A stretch of DNA of 64,000 nucleotides. It comes from Clavaria fumosa (taxonomy: Eukaryota > Basidiomycota > Agaricomycetes > Agaricales > Clavariaceae). The stretch covers positions 3,162,001 through 3,226,000 of the forward strand of contig OX637802.1 of NCBI GenBank assembly GCA_951802425.1, read 5' to 3'. The notes under the pieces are model-generated. The model was not told the DNA's origin. It saw only the letters and a list, made by a program, of their open reading frames with translations, and made no database searches. Within the stretch, counting starts at the first letter, position 1; every line of letters begins with the position of its first letter. Both the position numbers and the translations under genes were made by a program. This document shows, piece after piece, positions 10,476 through 19,992 of the stretch.

Positions 10476-11150
10476 GTCATGGGTATAAAGGTGTGTTGGA
10501 GGAGTTGAGCAAGGGTTGTGAAGATGTTGTCCTCAAAAAATCTGCAGCTGTGCCTGCAAAAGCACCCATAAGCAACAATGTTCCTTCCCTTGTAGCTCCC
10601 CCCCAAATCTTTTGAGCCTCTTGGATGAGAAGGTTCAAGAGGAGAAAACATGCCCAGAGCAGCTGGGCAAGACAGTGTTCTTATGCCTCTTGTATGTGTT
10701 TGATAGCAGCTTTAGCCCATGGATCAGCTTCCTTACTCACTTTTACTCATTTGTAATTCCAAGCATCATCAAGCTCACCCATAATCTGCCAAAGGTTGCC
10801 TGATCCTATGCCAGCCTTATCTGGCTTTGCAATGAAATAGAATCCCCATCAACAACACAAACCCTCAAGCAGTAGCTGAGTCTTGGCAGATCTGGAGGTG
10901 TTGATGAGTATCCTGGAATGATGAGGCAACACAAGCCCACTTTGATTGAGGGAATGGGTCAGGATTGTGGATGGGATCAGAGACAGAGACAGTGGGTGAT
11001 GCAATTACCAGGGTGGGGGTCTGAGTTTGAGATGAGATCTGGTTGACTGATGATGTCAACCCAGAAGCCACATGACCTGATGAGTCAGACATGTCATAAG
11101 CATGATCAGACTTGAGATCATAAGGTGACTGAAAGGTGACTGCAAAAGTC
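10476..11150. other. No gene recognised
   Basis: Decayed, CpG-poor sequence with only short frames. Weak continuation of the P-loop-like relic toward its N-terminus is possible on the minus strand (10476-10620), but I see no Walker A there. Nothing else stands out. Confidence 0.3.
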
Positions 11151-11159
11151 CACCTAAAA

Positions 11160-11425
11160 GATTTGGGACCTGAGACACTTGCCTGAGACACCTGGGACAC
11201 CTGCCTGAGACCCTGGGACACCTGAGACCTGGGACACCTGAGACCTGGGACACCTGAGACCTGGGACACCTGGGACCTGAGAGACCTGGGACACCTGGGA
11301 CATGGGGTACATGGGACCTGGGGTACAGGGGACTTGGGACACCTGAGGCATGGCACCTGGGAGACCTGGTACTTGGAATTTGAGATATTGGACTTGGCAC
11401 ACTTCAGGTCTCAGGCACCAAGTCC
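11160..11425. repeat. Minisatellite, units of about 10-16 bp (CCTGGGACACCTGAGA)
   Basis: Tandem variants of CTGGGACAC and CTGAGAC repeat through this interval, for example at 11160-11300, then become TGGGGTACATGGGACC-type units to about 11345 and looser variants beyond. The repeat length keeps several frames open on the minus strand (Pro/Ser/Gln/Val-rich repeats), but these are by-products of the tandem array and not credible genes. Confidence 0.8.
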
Positions 11426-11467
11426 CAGGTCCCAGATTAGGTACTTCTCCACCATCCAATGAAATGC

Positions 11468-11812
11468 TCAGCAGGATGGGCAGACTACATTCATAGCTCC
11501 CAGATTGAAGACCTGGATGTCTTCTTTGTTGAATGGTCTGCATGCTGGAGGTAAAACCCTAGCAGGCTGAATAGGTGCAGGGGCAGCATTGGCAGCCACC
11601 AGGGGTGGGACATGTGGTGGAGCATCTTGTTGATGACACCCTTGGGGAGGGGCTACAGGCATTGGTGGTAACTGAGCCAATTGTGCAGGGACTTGGTAAT
11701 GCTGCCCAATGTTAGGCTGGGCAGGGATAGGTGCCACAATAAATGAATCCCCTCCATTTTGGTTTTGCTGAGCATGAGCCTGTTCCCTTGCCTCTCTGAA
11801 TAGCAAAGGCAA
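11468..11812 (-). pseudogene. TE-derived ORF with Helitron-like FNLGAMNVVCPSC motif
   Basis: A 114-codon Pro/Gln/Ala-rich frame ends in FNLGAMNVVCPSC. A hydrophobic-LG-MD(N)V-C-C signature occurs at the start of Helitron rolling-circle replication/helicase proteins, where it is followed by an ALHW.E block; here the following bases give AEHFIGWW in one frame, a partial match. The rest dissolves into the minisatellite. Assignment to a Helitron is tentative; a second, clearer Helitron fragment lies at 44085-44733. Confidence 0.3.
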
Positions 11813-11823
11813 TGGAGGGGGAG

Positions 11824-12029
11824 TGTAATGTCACTTATCCCTCAAAAGAACTGGACTCAATGGTATATTGAGTAGTAGTTCCATATAGAGGGATCTGCCC
11901 TCTCTGTACAGTCATGATGTAGTATATATAGGTGAGTGGGCCTCCAGAGGGCCACTGACATAAGCATAATGAAGCATATATAGATTATGTAATCAACTAA
12001 TACAGAAGGCCTGTGGCCATGGCCTTACA
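11824..12029 (+). repeat. Solo-LTR-like sequence (206 bp, TGTAA...TTACA)
   Basis: The segment starts TGTAATG and ends CCTTACA, a perfect 5-bp terminal inverted repeat of TG...CA form. It is preceded by a polypurine tract (GGAGGGGGAG, 11814-11823) as in the copia elements of this window, and contains TATATATAGG. No partner LTR was found. It is also followed by CCCTCCCCCACTGG, so a polypurine-like tract abuts the other end on the opposite strand, and orientation is uncertain. Confidence 0.5.
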
Positions 12030-12305
12030 CCCTCCCCCACTGGAGAGGCCCCTAACCAGAGATGATGCACAGGCAGTGCAGGACAGCAAGCATGATGTCA
12101 TATAAAGTTTTGAGGGGTGCAGCCATTGCTGCCATGTCACTGGGCACAATCCCCATCTGGGGCCTTTGCCTAGTGCTGACAGGTCCTACCCATTGGTCTG
12201 TGCAACCTGCCTCCAGTTGGACAGTGTGTCACAAGCAGCACCCTGGTGGGGGGTGCCCCAAGTGCCACTGTCTTGTCCTGTGTGGTAGGCAGTTGGGAGG
12301 GCCTG

Positions 12306-12558
12306 GACACTTAGTCTGAGCTCATAGTCACACAGTAGCTTGCCCTCATTGTTGCTCCAGTCAGGTGACAACATGACAGGCCTCTTCATGGCCTTAGCAG
12401 CTGCTGATCTAGTCACTTTCCTTTTTTGCTTTTGAGAGGGCCCTGTGCCCTCTGTCTGGGATATTGTTAAACCCCCAATAGGTAGCCCTAGGGGGTTTTG
12501 GACAGTGGATGTGCTTCCACCATCTTCCAGGGGCATTTTGTCCCTCTGCTTGTCCCCA
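12306..12558 (+). repeat. Left arm of a perfect 253-bp inverted repeat
   Basis: Reading this arm against the reverse complement of 12773-13025 I find no mismatch over 253 bp. The loop is 12559-12772 (214 bp). Neither arm contains a CpG. The frames at 12409-12822 (minus) and 12509-12922 (plus) therefore end in identical protein strings, a direct sign of the palindrome. Arms of this length could form a long hairpin in RNA or extrude as a cruciform. Confidence 0.95.
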
Positions 12559-12772
12559 GTCTTCTCCCCAACCTGGATGTAGCAGGGACATGCACCACAT
12601 CCTATGCACTCTAGAAGTGCATAATTCAAGGGGGTATGGGAGGTTTCTCCCATTCAGCCAGTGCTCGCTGGATATTGTCATCCAAGGGGGCATTCCCTTA
12701 TGCATGTACTTGTGTGCCCACACAAGTACAAATTTGTTCCAGAGCTCTGTTTCCTCAATGGAGACTCCACAT

Positions 12773-13025
12773 TGGGGACAAGCAGAGGGACAAAATGCCC
12801 CTGGAAGATGGTGGAAGCACATCCACTGTCCAAAACCCCCTAGGGCTACCTATTGGGGGTTTAACAATATCCCAGACAGAGGGCACAGGGCCCTCTCAAA
12901 AGCAAAAAAGGAAAGTGACTAGATCAGCAGCTGCTAAGGCCATGAAGAGGCCTGTCATGTTGTCACCTGACTGGAGCAACAATGAGGGCAAGCTACTGTG
13001 TGACTATGAGCTCAGACTAAGTGTC
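12773..13025 (-). repeat. Right arm of a perfect 253-bp inverted repeat
   Basis: Reverse complement of 12306-12558. The right arm begins TGGGGACAAGCAG and ends GACTAAGTGTC. Sequence outside both arms is unrelated, so the duplication boundaries are sharp. See the finding on this hairpin. Confidence 0.95.
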
Positions 13026-13280
13026 TGCATACATAATGTTGATGTATGCATGATACATTCACTGTCTATGGCTATGGCAGATGCATCATCTGGCATCATA
13101 ATATATCAGATGTACCATCCACACCTGATGAGGAGGTTATGCATCAGATGCCCCAAAGTGATACATCAGCTGCATGCACCAATTGATGCTAATTTTTCAT
13201 CACTCATATGCATCAATTTGGTACATATGATACATGTATATCAAAACTACAGGATTGCCTGAAATGACTTGAATAAAATT
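13026..13280. repeat. ATGCAT/GATACATC-rich simple region
   Basis: Many near-palindromic words (ATGCAT, GATGCATC, GATACATC, TGTACC) are packed in this AT-rich interval with no open frame of note. A smaller cluster of GATGCATC words also occurs at 34306-34410 in the second TE island. Confidence 0.5.
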
Positions 13281-13301
13281 ATGTAAGTACAAGCCATTTG
13301 A

Positions 13302-13740
13302 ATGTGTGATGCCTCACCTATCATCAGAGGATTTGTTGCTGTGAATGTTAGGCACAACATTTTTGTGCTTGACAACACAATGGGAGGATCTGATTTGCAC
13401 CAGCTTGATAATGGTGCCTACATCCATACTTTTCACTGCACCAATACTGAGATGAAATGGATGCCAAAGCAAGTGGCATTCCTTGAAGAAGCTAGAGTGG
13501 TTGTTACAGGGAGTGACCATGGCATCACCTACATCTTTGACCAAAGAAGTGGAAGGCTGCTAGACAAGCTGTGCCATGCATCAAACGGCTTTTTGCAGAC
13601 AATCACAGTAAGATGACTCTTGTCAGCAAGCAAATTAATAATAAGATGGTACATAGACCTATGAGAATAACACAACACATGTAATTGTGGCTGGCTCCTC
13701 TGACATGAGTGGTGACATAACAATTATGATCTGGACTTGT
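13302..13740 (+). pseudogene. WD40-repeat-like gene fragment with one intron
   Basis: The frame 13302-13616 includes MPKQVAFLEEARVVVTGSDHG and ITYIFDQRSGRLLDKL, which reads as a WD40 blade. At 13609-13660 a GT...AG intron can be removed to continue in frame with THVIVAGSSDMSGD and ITIMIW, again WD-like (GD..I.IW). Proteins with this VVxGSDHG signature are common, often multicopy, in Agaricomycetes. Start, remaining blades and stop are missing and CpG is depleted, so this is a relic. I infer a beta-propeller, not a specific function. Confidence 0.5.
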
Positions 13741-14480
13741 CAGGTTGCCAACATTGGGGATGAGGTGAGCACACAAGTGTTGTCAACCTTTGCATCTAGC
13801 ATCTTCAAATTTGTATTGCAGGTCACAGTCATGATTGCTGCAGCTGCATTTTTGCTTCAGAACCTGCCTGAGGCAAGTGTCAAACTTGAAAGCAGACTTC
13901 TTTGCATATAACTGGCTTCAAAGAGAAACATCCTTCATGACAAAGTATCAGCAATTATACAGCATGGCTGGCCACAGTCAAAGCCAGACATTCTTGTGGC
14001 CTTCAAAAGTCAAATGGAGGCAATTGATGTCAAGACAAGTACTGAACTATGTGAGAACTTCCACCACATGACCCCCCCTCCTACCATGTGCACACCCCCC
14101 TGCCCTTCACGCCATGCATGCACCCTCTTTTCCCTGTATCACACCCCACATGTCTTCCTCCTTCACAGCCTTATGCCCCATGCCCCTTTATGAGTCATGC
14201 TACACACTGCCCCATCCTCATGTTGCCCATGCCCTATGACTCATTTCCACTGCCTACCTCTTCAGACCTAGGCACCCCTCACCCCCACCTGAGTCAAAGC
14301 AAGACTTGTGTATCTCAAGAAGATGAACTGGTGTGCTTTTGGACAGCATTTGAATGATATGAGAGGTGCAGAGCCTTACTAGGGTTAGACCAGGAAACCA
14401 ACTTTGAACAGCTGACACCACCCAGTACACTGACAAGAACCCATGCAGGGTTTCACTACCCAAGACATTCTGAAGCCACT
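13741..14480. other. No gene; CACATG/CCCC-rich stretch at 14050-14300
   Basis: 13741-14040 has short decayed frames. 14050-14300 is pyrimidine-rich with repeated CCACATG/CCATGC words and resembles 43380-43620 in composition and word content, suggesting both are leader or LTR remnants of related elements. In both places Helitron- or gypsy-type sequence follows. Alignment would be needed to prove homology. Confidence 0.35.
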
Positions 14481-14489
14481 GTACTAGTG

Positions 14490-15425
14490 CCATGTTATCA
14501 TTTTGCTACAAGGAGAATCTTCATGCCTGAGGACCCACTACAAGACAACCCACTGATATTTGAACATTCATATGAGTGGCAGGCTTTCTGAGACAGACTA
14601 GTAAAGAAGTTGCTTGATGTGGCTACAGAGCAAGAATATGAACAAGAGACCCTGGAATTTCTAGCTGGAGAAGAAGACTTCTCCAGAGAAAGCGGTTATC
14701 ACAGCATTGAAGAACTTGAGGAACCCACACACCTGCCAGTTGGAATGCAGACCAATACCATTGACCCCACACATCAATCTGCACATACACAAACTGATCT
14801 TTCATTCATTGAGTTGAATGACAGACTACACATTGACATCACAGTTGAACTGCCATGTATCTGGTATGAAGGAATTGACTAAACAATGGCAGATGCCACA
14901 CCTGCACCTGAAGCAGCAGCAGCACCTGTGACTGCTGGATTATCATTGAAGATTGTGAACTTCTCTGGGAAATGAGAAGAATTTCAGACATTTCTAAGAA
15001 CCCTATGCCTGGAGTTCTGCATGAATGAAGCAAAGTACCCAATGGATTTCCACAAGGTGGTTTTCACCCTGAGCCATATGACCAAGGGATATGCAGGAGA
15101 ATGGGCCAATCAGGCTGCGAATATACTCTTGGACACACATGCTGAAGATGTGGACTGGCATGTTTTTGAAGGCAAGACAAAGGAAGCATTCTCTCCAATT
15201 GAAGACCAAGCACTGGTTGTGCATGAGCTCAATGCATTCAAACAAGTAGCAATGGATGCATTGAAGTTCTTCCAAACACTGATGAACAGAGCTGGTTATG
15301 GATGAAGAAATGCACTGGAATGTGCTGCATGCACTCCACCCGAAACTTGTGGAGAAAGTGCTTTCATGTGCAGACCAACCAGCAAATTATGATGGCTTCC
15401 GAGCACTCACAATACATCTGGACTG
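14490..15425 (+). pseudogene. Ty3/gypsy leader ORF and gag relic
   Basis: 14610-14882 is an acidic 90-codon frame ending in TQTDLSFIELNDRLHIDI. The gag starts at 14886 (ATGGCAGATGCC) with a Pro/Ala-rich lead, then LKIVNFSGK, a TGA, and EEFQTFLRTLCLEFCMNEAK, followed in 15021-15305 by KVVFTLSHMTKGYAGEWANQ, a standard gypsy capsid pattern. Gag-like text continues to about 15425 in shifted frames, where copia 3 begins. The copy is interrupted by stops. A similar leader (QTELSFI) precedes the gag of the decayed chromovirus near 50843. Confidence 0.7.
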
Positions 15426-15445
15426 ACAGCACATTCTGATTTCAT

Positions 15446-17285
15446 GTGTATTGGCCAGAGAAGCGAAGAGTATCTGTTGAAAGGAATATCAGGTTTGAGC
15501 CAGTTGAATTGACAACCACAGAAGTGACTTGGGACAAAGGGGGGCAACATGAGGTGACTTGGGATGAAGGGGAGCAGCAGAGACTCACAATTCCAGTTTT
15601 TCCAACCATTCCAACCGCTCCTTCCACAGTTCCAGATATTCCCTCTGCAGATATCATCCCAAGCACACCTGGTGAGGCGAGACACACTGAAGACAAACCT
15701 CAGGAACCCACTATTCCAAACAATACTCAGCCTACACCTACCAGACTACCTTTCGGCCTTGACCCAATAGTCCCTGGGACAGGACGTGGCCTGAGACCTA
15801 GGAAAGCCCCTGGAGACTATGCAAGGATGAATTCTAGTATGTCAGCATATATGGTGACAGAATTCGCACTTGCCCTGGGTAGCAATGATGATTGAAAGAC
15901 AGTTGAAGAAGCCCTTGCTTGAGGAGAGTCTGAACAGTGGACCCAGGCAATGAAGACAGAAATTGGGCAATTAGAGCAGTTGAAGACATGGGAGCTGGTC
16001 CATGCACCCCCTGATGCCAATATTATCAATTCAGGTTTTGTCTTGACTTGGAAACGCAATGCATCTGGTCAAGTCTCATCCTACAAGGCAAGATTTGTTG
16101 GGAAGGGCTATTCCCAAGTCTATGGAATCGATTACTATGAGACATTTGCCCCAAGTGTCAAGATGTCATCCCAGAGGCTTGTCCTAAGCCATGCAGCTCG
16201 ACAGGACTGGAAATTATGTCAAATAGATGTGAAGGGAGCTTACCTGAATGCCAGGCTGAATGAGAAGATCTATATCAAGCCACCACATGGTTACTTGAAA
16301 CCAGGAGATGACTGATGACATGATACTTGCTGCAAAGTCTCTCACAACGATTGAGAAGCTGAAGAATGACCTGCAACAATGATATGAGATTTCTGACTTA
16401 GGGGAGCTTCATTGGCTCTTAGGGGTCAAAGTGAAGCGAGACAGGACAGCCAGAATCATTTCATTGTCTCAGAAAGCTTACATCGACACAGTACTCAAGG
16501 AATTCCACCTTGATGATGCCACCACCCTCTCTATCCCTGCAGAACCTGGGATGATTCTAGGTGCACATCAATGCCCGAAGACTACAGCTGAGTTCAAGGA
16601 CATGGAGAATGTCCCCTATGCTTGTGGTGTCAGGAAGCTGATGTACCACTATGTGGCAACAGGTCCCCAGATTGGGTATATCATTCGAATCCTTGCCCAG
16701 TTCATGTCAAATCCAGGCCGAGCACAATGGGAGGCATTGAAGCGAGTTATGAGGTATATGGAAGGAGTAAAGGATGCATGGTTGACATTGGGGAGCTCAG
16801 ACGAAGGGCTAGAAGGGTTCACTGACTCAGATTTCGCATCCCAGATGGATAGGCACTCAATTTCAGGGTATGCCTTTTGATTCCATGGAGGAGCAATATC
16901 CTGGTCATCCAAACAACAACCTCTCATTGCTCTATTGACTACTAAAGCAGAATACATTGCTGGAACACATGCAGTGAAGGAGGCAATCTGGCTTCAACTC
17001 TTAATCACTGAAATCATTAATCCCATCCTATTTCCATCACCAATCTTCTGTGACAACAATGGAGTTATCTCCCTTGCAAAGGACAACACTGTATTCCATC
17101 CAAAGATGAAACACATCGATATCTGGTACCATTATATTTGGGAGAAGGTACAGGATTGAGATATAATGATTATTCGAGTTGGGACCCATGAGAACATTGC
17201 TGATATCTTCACAAAGGCTCTCCCTTGCTTGAAATTTGAAGGTCTATGCAGTTTATTGGGGATTAGTGTATTGGGAGGCCATTAG
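15446..17285 (+). pseudogene. Copia 3 pol remnant (linker, RT, RNase H)
   Basis: Frames in order: 15446-15895 (VYWPEKRRVSVERNIRF, then a Pro/Thr-rich linker and GRGLRPRKAPGDYARM), 15950-16315 (RT: FVLTWKRNASGQVSSYKARF, CQIDVKGAYLNARLNEKIYI), then, after a jump at about 16307-16316, DDMILAAKSL and LGELHWLLGVKVKRDRT (to 16880), and RNase H (TDSDFASQMDRHSISGY; TTKAEYIAGTHAVKEAIW; KHIDIWYH; ADIFTKALP). The stretch between GYLKPGD and DDMILA, which normally carries YGLKQ and the tyrosine of YVDD, is deleted. Stops at 15892 and 16314 and others make it non-coding. Confidence 0.85.
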
Positions 17286-17298
17286 GCTCGAGGGGGAG

Positions 17299-17473
17299 TG
17301 TTGAGAGGACGTATAACGAGCCTAGATGGCTAATACGAAGAGCAAGAGGCCTAGAGGGCTGATACACAGGGGTATGAACTCCAGGAGAGGTTTCATGACT
17401 TACTGTTTTATTTATGTCTCATACTTATGTTTCACAACATTACTATAGTTACCATAAGATGATATAGGCCATA
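17299..17473 (+). repeat. 3' LTR of copia 3 (end approximate)
   Basis: Begins TGTTGAGAGGACGTATAACG directly after a polypurine tract. No partner LTR is visible in the window, so the 3' end is set only by the point where copia 2 coding sequence starts on the other strand. Confidence 0.55.
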
Positions 17474-17998
17474 CTATAGTCGCCCACACTTCTTAGCTTC
17501 ATCCAGAACTAAGGATCTTACTCTATTCAGACTAATATCTACTCTATTGCTGCTAATAACCAGGTCTGACAGGGTCTCGTCCTTGATGAAATGAACATCC
17601 CTTGACGTTACCAGCTCCTTGGTGTCAATGTTCTCGAGTCTGTACCCTTTAGTCTCATCTGCCCACCACCCTATCATGCGACACTTAACTGCTGTCGCCT
17701 CCAACTTACCCCCTCTCACCTTCTTAGGAATATTCGCATAGGCAGTCGCTCCAAACACATGCAGGTGTGACAGGTCAGGCTTTTGGCCTGTCCAAGCCTT
17801 GTGCAGAACAACATTGGGAAGAGTGGAGGTGGGCAAGAGGTTACAAATGTGAATGGTGTACATCAGGGCCTCGCCCCAGTACTGTAAGTCCAATCTGCTA
17901 GAGTGAAGCATACATCTCACCATCTTGAGGCAGGTAGTGATCGAGCGCTTGGCGATGCCATTCTGCTCGGGCATGTACAGCATTGTCATCTTGTGCAA
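17474..17998 (-). pseudogene. Copia 2 integrase, C-terminal half
   Basis: A 174-codon frame starting in the integrase core (MPEQNGIAKRSITTCLKMVR, with the catalytic-glutamate region), then YWGEALMYTIHICNLLPT and KPDLSHLHVFGATAYANIPK, the standard copia C-terminal block, and a linker ending in RSLVLDEAKKCGRL. The first two catalytic aspartates would lie in the frameshifted segment 17999-18304. No RT follows. Confidence 0.85.
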
Positions 17999-18304
17999 GA
18001 TCCCATTTCACCTACAGAGGTCATCAACAATGGAATTGACAAACTCCGTACCATTGTCAGTGCATATCTTCTTTACTTTTAGACCTGATTGATGCTCTAA
18101 GATTGCAATGATCTCTTTCAGGGCAGCTGCCGCATCCCCTTTTCACTCCAGGAGATGGCACATCATGTACCTCGAGCTGGCCTTGACCACAATGAGGGCA
18201 TAACACATCCCCGACCAGGTCATGATGGACATGGGCCCTGTAAGGTCATTGGCTATCAGCTCCATCTTTTCATACTTTGTTTTACTGACTTTTGGGAATG
18301 GTAG

Positions 18305-19771
18305 TCAGTGCGACTTGCCCAAAGTGCATCCCTCGCAGGCGTGATCGTAGTTGCTCAGTCCTGACAAGGTGAGTCCATGGACCATACTGTCACATGCAAG
18401 CTTCCTGACTGCATTGTGGTGCAGATGACCCATGCATTGATGCCAAAGGCACAGACTCCCACTTGTCACGGTGTAGGCCGATGCTTGTAGACTTGGCCGG
18501 GTATCCAGATGATAAAGCCTGGACTCTAGCCTTGCAGACAGTAAGTCCTCGCTGTCCATCACAATGGAGATGCCTTCCGGAGTACTCTGGTACATCGCAC
18601 CTGCAGTCTGGAGAGTCCCAAGACTGACCAGGTTCATCCCGAGACAGGGAACATGCAGTACATTGTGAAGTGTCACCCTTTGAAGTCCATTGGCAGCCAT
18701 GACCAGGAGGGAAACATTCCCTCGCCCTTCTACAGGTATGTCCCATTGGTCTCCCACTGAAACGGTGTCCCCATGAGATAACTGATAGGTCTCAAATCGC
18801 TCATGCTTGCAGAACATGTGGCCAGTCGCCCCCATATCCAGGATTGTCCCAACGCTCCCTTGTGAGTCCGTAGCCACATAGACACATCCTACCTCACGAA
18901 CAACCAATTCTTTACTCTGCTCAATGACCGCATTTGCAGACTTGCCAGTCGTGGCCTGGTTGCCACCGGCCTTTTGCTTGTCGTCCTCATGCTGCAGGCA
19001 CTTGTTGGCCCAGCAGTATCGGCACTTGTCCATCAGTTTCGGGGACAATTTCTCTTTCAACCAGTTGCCTTTTCCTTTCTTCTTGGAGGTGAGTAAGGCC
19101 ATTGTGCCGCCTGATTTCTCCTGTGCACAATGGTTCGCCTCTGCCTGTAGCATTGAGCTAATGCTGTCGGCTGTCAGGGGCTTCAAACTAAGTAACTGAA
19201 CTTTCAGGACCTCCCAGGCTGGGCTCTTGGGTAAGGACAGCGCCAGAGCACGGGCAATGTAGATATCGGGAATCGTTTTGCCTGTTGAGTCGATCCTATG
19301 CTGCAGGTCTTGCAGAGCCGTGATATGGTCTGCCATTTGTGTGCCTTCAATGTACTTGTGAGTAAATAGCTCTCCAAAGTAGTAGTGAACGTCGATGTTC
19401 ATCTGGTTATTGCAGTGAAACCTCTGAAGTGTGTCCCAGATATCTCTCAAAGTCTGACAGCCCTGTATGTGGGGCCACTGAGACATTTCGCAGCCATTAC
19501 AAATAATACCTGAAGCCGCCTTGTCCCTCACTGTCCAGTCCTGGACCTCTTGAAGTTGTGCACATTCAGCCTTGGTAAAAGGTGTCCCCTCCTTTGCAAC
19601 CAGACTCTCTGGACATGGCTCAGAGCCGTCCACAACCATCCAAAGGTACTTAGATGAGAGAGTGTTTTTCATATGCACAGACCAAATAGTGTAGTTTTGG
19701 CTGTTAAGTCTCGCAAACTTGAAAACATCGCCTGAGGAGGACATCTCCAGTGAACCCAACACAGGTCTCAT
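18305..19771 (-). pseudogene. Copia 2 gag-protease-GAG-pre-integrase
   Basis: I take the start at the ATG inside the PBS (19769-19771); the open frame extends upstream into the LTR. About residues 10-240 form a UBN2-like gag (FARLNSQNYTIWSVHMKNTL). A Cys/His region (CRYCWANKCLQHE) is an incomplete knuckle. Protease has LDMGATGHMFC in place of DSGA, i.e. DMGA. LWHQCMGHLHHNAVRKLA and ACEGCTLGKSH give the HHCC zinc module at the end. The frame then stops before the integrase core. About 489 codons from this start. Confidence 0.85.
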
Positions 19772-19775
19772 AATC

Positions 19776-19992
19776 TCACAGCGGCACTGGAGCGGCACTG
19801 GGAGTTCACGTGAGTAAGTTGAACATGATAATATTCTAACATAATGAAACACAGTCCTGGGAGTTCACGCAAGTAAGTCGAATGTGAACTCCCCAAGGTT
19901 ATTGTAGTATGGTTTATATGTAAAGAGGGCAGAAGAGTAAACTATAAAGTGTTGTGGGATCCCCAAGTAGGATCCGCACCATGAGTGTAACA
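19776..19992 (-). repeat. Probable 5' LTR of copia 2
   Basis: Lies between the PBS and unique sequence. On the element strand it would start TGTTACACTCATGG and include ATATAAACC as a TATA-like box. It contains two copies of GGGAGTTCACG.AAGTAAGT (19799 and 19858) plus an inverted GTGAACTCCC. No second LTR is present, so both ends are inferred. Confidence 0.45.

Larger units (their letters stand above)
15430..17480 (+). mobile_element. Ty1/copia element 3: RT-RNase H half with 3' LTR
   Basis: Only the 3' half is present. It starts abruptly at about 15430, in the integrase-RT linker, and runs to a polypurine tract at 17288-17298 (CTCGAGGGGGAGTG) and an LTR starting at 17299 (TGTTGAGAGGACG). Gag, protease and the integrase core are missing. 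Several stops are TGA where arginine is usual. The LTR end is near 17475, where copia 2 starts on the opposite strand; whether the two were joined by insertion or recombination cannot be told. Confidence 0.85.
17474..19992 (-). mobile_element. Ty1/copia element 2: 5' LTR, gag, protease, integrase
   Basis: Minus-strand copia element containing a probable 5' LTR (about 19776-19992), the tRNA-Met-type PBS, gag-protease-GAG-pre-integrase (18305-19771) and an integrase C-terminal half (17474-17998), separated by 17999-18304 in which integrase sequence is readable in shifted frames (VND.. / MGPMSIMTWSG type). RT, RNase H and the 3' LTR are absent. It retains more CpG than the surrounding relics, so it may be relatively young. 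Confidence 0.85.

Noticed and set aside
11056..11543. Pro/Ser/Val-repeat frames on the minus strand
   Set aside because: Frame by-products of the minisatellite.
5593..19992. The three copia parts as one rearranged element
   Set aside because: Linker, protease and LTR sequences differ between the parts, strands differ, and copia 1 has its own target duplication.
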